In this document: one piece after another, positions 58,978 through 64,000 of the stretch | Layout: the number at the start of each line of letters is the position of its first letter | Numbering within the stretch: the first letter of the stretch is position 1 | Source: an uncultured Pseudomonadota bacterium | Lineage (GTDB): Bacteria > Pseudomonadota > Gammaproteobacteria > Burkholderiales > JALYOK01 | Length of the DNA: 64,000 nucleotides | Assembly: GCA_902826775.1 (NCBI GenBank) | Contig: CADEHE010000017.1 | Coordinates: 22,162-86,161, forward strand | Direction: 5' to 3' | The notes under the pieces: model-generated | What the model saw: only the letters and a program-made list of their open reading frames with translations | The model's database searches: none | Told to the model about the DNA's origin: nothing | Translations under genes and position numbers: made by a program

Positions 58978-60618
58978 ATGCGTTGGTACAAATCGCTCGT
59001 ACTCCCGTTCGTGTTCGGGGCCACATCGCTCGCGGCAGCCGACGAGGTCGAGCTGCAGCAAGTGCGTGAGACCACCGCCAACCTGATCAAGCTCCTGGTT
59101 GAGCAGGGGGTGCTTTCCCAAGAGAAGGCCGACGCACTTATTCGCGAGGCCGAGCAAAAGGCGCAACTCGCGGCCGATGAGAAAGCGCGCCAAGCGGCGG
59201 AGGCCAACAAGGAAGCAGCGGCGCTGCAGGGGGAGGAGGCCAGCAAGGAAGCGCCAGGGGCGTCGGCGGACGCTACCGAATCAAACGCCGAACTCAAGCT
59301 TAAGCGGGGGACAACCAAGCCCGAGAATGTAGTGCGGGTTCCTTACGTTCCGGAAAGCGTTAAGCGTGAGATTCGCGATCAAATAAAAGAAGAAGTCTTA
59401 TCGCAAGCGAAATCTGAACGCTGGGGCGAACCCGGGGCGCTGCCCGAGTGGGTGGACAACCTAAAGTGGGAAGGCGATCTGCGCCTGCGCATGGATAAGA
59501 CAATGTTTCCCAGCGGCAATACGCCGGACTTTGTGCTGCGCAGCCAAGGAGTGAATATCTCCAACTCGACCGTGGATCGCGATCGATTGCGTGTGCGTGC
59601 GCGCCTTTCGTTATTGGCCAAGGTTAACGATCAGCTCAGCGCCGGGTTTCGCTTGGCAACGGGCAATCTGAACGATCCAGTATCGACCAACCAGACTCTC
59701 GGCAATTCGTTCAATAAATTCTCGGTGCTGTTTGATCGCGCCTTTTTGAAGTACGACCCCAAGCCTTGGCTGAGCATTGCTGGCGGACGCATACCGAATC
59801 CTTGGTTTGGCACCGATTTGGTTTGGGATGAGGATCTGAATTTCGAGGGTATCGCCGCGAGCGCTTCGCGCGAATTCGATGCGCAGTACAGCGGGCATGT
59901 GACTCTAGGCGCCTTCCCCTTGCAAGAGGTGGAGTTGTCATCGAAGGACAAATGGCTGTTCGGCGCGCAGGGCATCCTCGATTGGGATACGCAGGCGCGC
60001 TACAGGACGCGCTTTGGTCTCGCGCTTTACGAATACAAGAATGTCGAAGGCAAGGCGAACACGACACCGGGCTCAACGCTCAACAACTTCACTGCGCCTT
60101 CGTTCCGTCAGAAGGGCAATTCGGTGTTCAACATCGATGCTGATAACGATCCAAACACGAACTTGTTCGCGCTTGCCTCGGGTTTTCGCGAGCTTAACTT
60201 TACAACCAGCGTCACCATGACGCATTTCGATCCGTGGTACGTGAATGTAACCGGCGATATCGTCAAGAACATTGGCTTCGACAAGGGCGCTATCCGCGAT
60301 CGCACCGGCATAGACCTCAAGGAGAAAACGCTTGGCTACCAAGCGCGACTTACCGTGGGGAAACCACAAGTGAGGGAACGCAGCGATTGGCAGGTATTCG
60401 CCACTTATCGACACTTGGAGCGCGACGCGGTGCTCGACGCGTTCACTGACTCGGACTTTAATCTCGGCGGCACGAATGCCAAAGGTTTCGTTCTCGGCGG
60501 GAGCTACGGCGTTGAGAAGAACGCCTGGTTGACCGCGCGCTGGTTCAGCGCCAACGAGATCGATGGGCCGCCGCTCAGCATCGATACGTTGTTCTTGGAT
60601 CTCAACGTGCGCTTCTGA
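58978..60618 (+). CDS. Putative outer-membrane porin with N-terminal coiled coil
   Basis: About 546 residues. ATG at 58978 is preferred because AAGGA lies 8 bases upstream; an ATG 9 bp earlier would overlap that site. Signal peptide ends near LAAADE. A coiled-coil region follows (about residues 22-100: VELQQVRETTANLIKLLVEQGVLSQEKADALIREAEQKAQLAADEKARQAAEANKEAA), then a barrel of about 380 residues (LKWEGDLRLRMDKT, RLRVRARLSLLAKVNDQLSAGFRLATGN, closing with FLDLNVRF). This is the putative-porin type in which the coiled coil spans periplasm. Its position directly after tonB suggests it is the outer-membrane partner of the motor. Confidence 0.87.
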   Translation: MRWYKSLVLPFVFGATSLAAADEVELQQVRETTANLIKLLVEQGVLSQEKADALIREAEQKAQLAADEKARQAAEANKEAAALQGEEASKEAPGASADATESNAELKLKRGTTKPENVVRVPYVPESVKREIRDQIKEEVLSQAKSERWGEPGALPEWVDNLKWEGDLRLRMDKTMFPSGNTPDFVLRSQGVNISNSTVDRDRLRVRARLSLLAKVNDQLSAGFRLATGNLNDPVSTNQTLGNSFNKFSVLFDRAFLKYDPKPWLSIAGGRIPNPWFGTDLVWDEDLNFEGIAASASREFDAQYSGHVTLGAFPLQEVELSSKDKWLFGAQGILDWDTQARYRTRFGLALYEYKNVEGKANTTPGSTLNNFTAPSFRQKGNSVFNIDADNDPNTNLFALASGFRELNFTTSVTMTHFDPWYVNVTGDIVKNIGFDKGAIRDRTGIDLKEKTLGYQARLTVGKPQVRERSDWQVFATYRHLERDAVLDAFTDSDFNLGGTNAKGFVLGGSYGVEKNAWLTARWFSANEIDGPPLSIDTLFLDLNVRF

Positions 60619-60623
60619 CCGTC

Positions 60624-61457
60624 ATGAACAACTTCATATACTTCATTAAGTACCTTCTGATAATGCTCTTATGTTCTCAGCTGCTGGGCAATACTGTCCA
60701 TGCTGAGGATGACGAGAAACGAGCCAACCGTGAGCGCGAAGCATTGCGGCGCCTGCAGCAGATGCAGCGCTCTCTGCAAGCGGAAAAGGGCGCGCTGGAG
60801 CAGGAGAAGGCGGCTTTGGAGCAAAGCAAATCCGCTCTTGAGGCAGAGAAAGCTAGCTTGGCGGCGCAAAACAAGAAACTTGGCAGCGAGAACAACGCAC
60901 TCAAGTCCAGCTACAAGAATGCGTTCGACAAGAGCCGGCGCGTTTACGAGAAAGATCGAAAGCAACTAATCGATCTGGTGCGCGAGCGCAACGAGCAGAT
61001 CAAGGCCATGGGTGAAGAAATGGCAACGACTCGCGGCAAGGTTGTTTCGCTCGAAGATCAGTTAGCGCAAAGCGCGCAGCAGCTCAATCAGTTGCAAGCC
61101 GAGCGCGAGCAACTCGCCAAAACTCTAGAGGCGGCCAAGGTCGCGTTGGCTGAATCTCGCGGGCGCGAGCAGGAAGCGCTGGTGCGGGTGACGCAAACTA
61201 AAACGGAGAAGGCAGCTGTTGAAGTGCAGATAAAAGGGACGCAAAAAGAGCTTCTGGCTTGCGAAGACAAGAACGCAAAGCTGTATCGATACAACCGCGA
61301 GATTCTCGCTTCGGCCCAAGACAAGACCTTTTGGCAAAGCCTCACGCGCGCCGAGCCCTTTACGCAGCTCAAAAAGGTGGAGCTGGAGAATCTGCTGGAA
61401 GAGTATCGCGACAAGATCGACGCACAGGAAGTCGTCAAGGCCGCACCTAACAAGTAG
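60624..61457 (+). CDS. Secreted coiled-coil protein
   Basis: A 277-residue protein with a signal peptide or membrane anchor (FIKYLLIMLLCSQLLGNTVHA) and then almost entirely heptad-like helix from about residue 25 to 230 (EREALRRLQQMQRSLQAEKGALEQEKAALEQSKSALEAEKASL and ARSQEALVRV-type repeats). It ends in a short helical region with one Cys (LLACEDKNAKLYRYNREIL). It starts 5 bp after the porin stop. A structural periplasmic role within the TonB-type system is likely. A weak GC stem and T-run follow the gene just before the CAAX-protease-like gene. Confidence 0.8.
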   Translation: MNNFIYFIKYLLIMLLCSQLLGNTVHAEDDEKRANREREALRRLQQMQRSLQAEKGALEQEKAALEQSKSALEAEKASLAAQNKKLGSENNALKSSYKNAFDKSRRVYEKDRKQLIDLVRERNEQIKAMGEEMATTRGKVVSLEDQLAQSAQQLNQLQAEREQLAKTLEAAKVALAESRGREQEALVRVTQTKTEKAAVEVQIKGTQKELLACEDKNAKLYRYNREILASAQDKTFWQSLTRAEPFTQLKKVELENLLEEYRDKIDAQEVVKAAPNK

Positions 61458-61482
61458 ACCCAGCCCGCTCGGGGTTTTTCCT

Positions 61483-62190
61483 ATGTCCACCACTGTTGGC
61501 AGTACTCCTTGGCATCGATCGGCAGCGCTCCCTTACTGCGTGCCGTTCGCAATCTATATCGCCTTTCTCGTGCTCGAATCACTGTTAGGCCGCATCACAG
61601 GGGAAAACATCGGGGCCGCGAGCGACACGCGCTGGCTCTATGCGGTAAAGATTGGCTGCGTGGCTCTCGCGCTGGTGCTGCTTTGGGCTCGGTACGGCGA
61701 GCTCACGCTGCGCAGTTGGCCTAACGCCAGGTGGATACTCGCGGCTATTGGCGCGGGACTGCTGGTGCTGGTGCTGTGGGTCAACTTGACCATGCCATGG
61801 GCTGTGATCGGCGCAAGCGATGGTTTCGATCCCCGCGATGCGGCGGGCACGCTGAACTGGCCGCTCGTGGTTGTGCGTGCGCTCGGTGCTGCCTTGGTGG
61901 TGCCGGTCATGGAGGAGCTGTTCTGGCGCTCCTTTGTCATGCGCTGGATACAGCAGCCGCAGTTCCTCACGCTCGTGCCGCAACGCGTTGGTATCAAAGC
62001 ACTGCTGGTGTCGGCGGTGGTGTTCGGCTTCGAACACAGTCTCTGGTTCGCGGGTATCGTTGCGGGCCTGGCGTACGGATGGTTGTACGTGCGCAGCGGA
62101 AATCTGTGGGTGCCTGTTATCGCGCACGCGGTAACCAACGGCGGACTTGCTGCTTGGGTTGTCATCGCGCAGCAATGGCAATTTTGGTAA
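61483..62190 (+). CDS. CAAX prenyl protease-related (CPBP) membrane protein of the PEP-CTERM system
   Basis: A 235-residue integral membrane protein with about six to eight helices. The CPBP (Rce1/ABI-type) motifs are MEELFWRSFVMRW (about residues 142-154, the EE-x3-R motif), FGFEHSLWFAG (His) and IAHAVTNGGLAAW (His and Asn), so the Glu and His residues of the intramembrane metalloprotease family are present. A subfamily of CAAX-protease-related proteins is specific to exosortase loci and typically sits beside epsL, as here. The stop overlaps the epsL start (TAATG). Confidence 0.87.
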   Translation: MSTTVGSTPWHRSAALPYCVPFAIYIAFLVLESLLGRITGENIGAASDTRWLYAVKIGCVALALVLLWARYGELTLRSWPNARWILAAIGAGLLVLVLWVNLTMPWAVIGASDGFDPRDAAGTLNWPLVVVRALGAALVVPVMEELFWRSFVMRWIQQPQFLTLVPQRVGIKALLVSAVVFGFEHSLWFAGIVAGLAYGWLYVRSGNLWVPVIAHAVTNGGLAAWVVIAQQWQFW

Positions 62191-63392
62191 TGCGCGCCGC
62201 GCCCGGGTTGTGCAAGCTAGTGCTGGCGGCAATGCTCGGGTGCGCGCTGTCGAGCGCATCGGCGCAAGGCGAGTTGCACTTGCGCATGTCGATGCAGCTC
62301 ACGCATGACAGCAATCTGTTTCGACTATCCGACGATCGCGATATTCGCTCCCTGGGCCAAGAAAGCCGAAGCGACTGGATTAGCAGTGTTGCGCTTGGCC
62401 TCGACGCCGATGTGCCGATTAGTCAGCAGCGCTTGCAGCTAAGCTTGCAGGCAAACGACGTGCGCTACCGGTCGGCTGACTCTTTGAACTATACGGGCAG
62501 CAATGTCAACGCCAAATGGCTGTGGCGCGCGGGTAAACGCGCATCGGGCACTCTGGGCGCCAGCCGCGAAGAAGTGCTTAGCGACTTTGCCGATTTGGCC
62601 ACGGTTGATCGCAATATTCGCGTGACCAGAAAGATGCACGGGGCGCTGCGTTTCTGGCTTATGCCGGACTGGTGGCTGGTTTCGATCTTGGACCGCGTGG
62701 AGATAAGCAATGAGCGGGCGCAGCGCAGCGCTGATCACGAAGATCAAGCCGCAAGTATGGGGGTCGAATATCGCACTGCCGCCGACAACTCCGTCGTGTT
62801 TCAAGTACGGCGTACCGATGGTGTGTCGCCCAACGACATCGAGTTTGCCGGTTTTCCGTTTGACAATGATTTCAAGCAAAGCGATGTGGAAACAGTTGTC
62901 GACTGGCGCGTGAACGGGTTTTGGCGCACGCGGGCGCGGTTGGGATACACCCAGCGCAAGCACGATGAGTTTTCTGATCGCGACTTCAGCGGACTCACCG
63001 GGTACTGGTCGCAAGATTGGTTCGCCACTGGCAAGCTTGCTTTCAACGTGACCGCGAAACGAGAAATCGGTTCGTATCAAGACTTCACGACTAACTACAT
63101 CGAGACTACGGCGCTGACATTCACGCCGACTTGGGTATACAGCGATAAGCTGCGGTTCCAAGCCGGGCTAGAACTTCGCAAGCGCGACTATCAGGGCGAT
63201 CCCAACATCTTCTTGGCAACAGGCACGCGCCGCAACGACGATATAACTTCGTTGAGCGTCTCCGCCCTCTATGCGCCGTGGCGAAATATCGATTTCGCGC
63301 TTTCGCTGCGCCAGCAAGACCGCAACTCTAACGTGTCGAGCTTTGATTACAATGCCACCACGCTCGACGCAACTCTTAACATAGGGTTCTGA
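62190..63392 (+). CDS. epsL: XrtB/PEP-CTERM-associated outer-membrane protein EpsL
   Basis: About 400 residues from an ATG overlapping the upstream stop (TAATG); the signal peptide (LVLAAMLGCALSSASA) confirms this. The mature protein is an outer-membrane beta-barrel with alternating polar and hydrophobic strands (LSLQANDVRYRSADSLNYTGSNVNAKWLWRAG, FWRTRARLGYTQRKHDEF, LFALSLRQQDRN-type strands, closing TLDATLNIGF). It matches EpsL of exosortase B exopolysaccharide clusters, probably involved in export of the polymer. A longer open frame upstream overlaps the protease gene in another frame and is not used. Confidence 0.85.
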   Translation: MRAAPGLCKLVLAAMLGCALSSASAQGELHLRMSMQLTHDSNLFRLSDDRDIRSLGQESRSDWISSVALGLDADVPISQQRLQLSLQANDVRYRSADSLNYTGSNVNAKWLWRAGKRASGTLGASREEVLSDFADLATVDRNIRVTRKMHGALRFWLMPDWWLVSILDRVEISNERAQRSADHEDQAASMGVEYRTAADNSVVFQVRRTDGVSPNDIEFAGFPFDNDFKQSDVETVVDWRVNGFWRTRARLGYTQRKHDEFSDRDFSGLTGYWSQDWFATGKLAFNVTAKREIGSYQDFTTNYIETTALTFTPTWVYSDKLRFQAGLELRKRDYQGDPNIFLATGTRRNDDITSLSVSALYAPWRNIDFALSLRQQDRNSNVSSFDYNATTLDATLNIGF

Positions 63393-63397
63393 CGCTA

Positions 63398-63757
63398 CTA
63401 GGTTTGCGCTTGATCGCGATGCCACTTGCGCGTTAGCAAACAGATCACCGCCAAATCGCTCTGCACGGGGGCAGGCGGTTCGAAAAAGCGCTTGATTGTA
63501 TCCAGGTCGATACTGTTCGCTTGGCACCAGGCGTGGGCTTCACTCTTAGTCATTTCGCGCGTTTGCGAGAAGCGCCGCCCATCGGCTGAGTAGCCGATGT
63601 TCACTGCGAAGAACCGGCCGGTATCGTCGACATACAAACTGGCTTTTATGGTTTCGTAGTCAGCGGTGAGATCGGCTGTCTGGTAGCAGGTCGTGACCAG
63701 CTGTGCACGGGCAAGATCAAACGCTGAATCAACTGCAAAATATGAATCAATATCCAT
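63398..63757 (-). CDS. Hypothetical protein
   Basis: About 119 residues (an ATG 15 bp upstream is also possible), convergent with epsL and only 5 bp from its stop. No signal peptide or membrane helix. Sequence such as TDYETIKASLYVDDTGRFFAVNIGYSADGRRFSQTREMTKSEAHAWCQANSIDLDT looks like a genuine small cytoplasmic protein. I do not recognise a family. No strong ribosome-binding site is seen. Confidence 0.55.
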   Translation of the reverse strand: MDIDSYFAVDSAFDLARAQLVTTCYQTADLTADYETIKASLYVDDTGRFFAVNIGYSADGRRFSQTREMTKSEAHAWCQANSIDLDTIKRFFEPPAPVQSDLAVICLLTRKWHRDQAQT

Positions 63758-63772
63758 AGCGCTGGGCTCCAA

Positions 63773-64000
63773 GCGGGTAACTTGGCGCTAGCATGATCGC
63801 CTATGGTGAAATCGGTGTGAAGCCCGGCATGATGCTATCTGCTCATCTGTGTATTGATGGGGAGCCCAACTAGGGCGCGTGCTAGCAAAGCCAGCGGATG
63901 TGCCAAACCCGATATCGCTTTCGCGGCGCGAGCGGAGCTTGTGTGCCTAAGCAGCGATCCCAACTTCGTTCAGTAGCTCAGATTGCATACAGGACGGGTT
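63773..64000. other. Window end without a recognised gene
   Basis: About 230 bp with no convincing coding sequence, tRNA or terminator. It may hold the promoter of the minus-strand small gene and the start of features beyond the window. Confidence 0.4.

Noticed and set aside
61731..62189. N-terminal extension of EpsL by about 150 codons
   Set aside because: It would overlap the CAAX-protease-like gene in another frame, while the TAATG start gives a proper signal peptide.
63960..64000. Beginning of a tRNA (a TAGCTCAG-like segment)
   Set aside because: The segment lacks the matching stems and the window ends before any cloverleaf could be checked.
1..64000. CRISPR arrays, prophage, insertion sequences
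   Set aside because: No regularly spaced repeats, transposase, integrase or phage structural gene was seen.

Overview
The window looks like a chromosomal segment of a Gram-negative proteobacterium, most likely a betaproteobacterium. The reasons are an exosortase B (XrtB)/PEP-CTERM exopolysaccharide locus with its EpsI, EpsA and EpsL partners, PEP-CTERM proteins ending in VPEA plus a membrane helix and a basic tail, a two-partner secretion pair, and an ExbB/ExbD/TonB set. No rRNA, tRNA, CRISPR array, transposase or phage gene was seen. The species cannot be named from this sequence.

Layout. (1) 1-15782, all plus strand: the end of an exosortase gene, then epsI, an O-antigen-ligase-like polymerase, an asparagine-synthase-like amidotransferase, three GT4 glycosyltransferases, a Wzx-like flippase, a hexapeptide acetyltransferase, a methyltransferase, two acyltransferase-3 proteins and a PaaK/CapK-like adenylating enzyme. 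Many stops and starts overlap, so this is a long operon for building, decorating, polymerising and exporting a polysaccharide. A convergent WecG/TagA-type glycosyltransferase follows, separated by a 197-bp palindromic element. (2) 17026-27375: secreted or periplasmic hydrolases, namely a heparinase II/III lipoprotein, a PhoD-like phosphodiesterase, a polysaccharide-lyase-like protein, a glycerophosphodiesterase and a nucleotide-pyrophosphatase-type alkaline phosphatase, plus an RMD1-family membrane protein. (3) 27571-32102: a lamin-tail extracellular nuclease and two PEP-CTERM proteins. (4) 32360-40517: a deacetylase-like protein, the priming sugar transferase, an ankyrin protein, the EpsA regulator, a parvulin, a pseudopilin-like protein and a third PEP-CTERM protein. 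(5) 40620-54390: a secreted PstS-like protein, a TpsB transporter and a 3454-residue TpsA exoprotein. (6) 54448-61457: arsenate reductase, a small secreted protein, then an operon of lectin-ExbB fusion, ExbD, TonB, a coiled-coil porin and a coiled-coil protein. (7) 61483-63392: a CAAX-protease-like membrane protein and EpsL. A small hypothetical gene closes the window.

The main new observation is regulatory. Five promoter regions (before the heparinase, phoD, glycerophosphodiesterase, phosphatase and lectin-ExbB genes) show two 7-bp TGTCA-like half-sites 11 bp apart, then exactly 10 bp, then a -10-like hexamer. This is the layout of PhoB-dependent promoters. Together with the PstS-like protein, the nuclease and arsC, it suggests that much of the window is a phosphate-starvation island joined to an exopolysaccharide locus, and that the TpsA/TpsB exoprotein and its own TonB-type motor belong to that response. 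Motif matches were judged by eye and need a proper scan.
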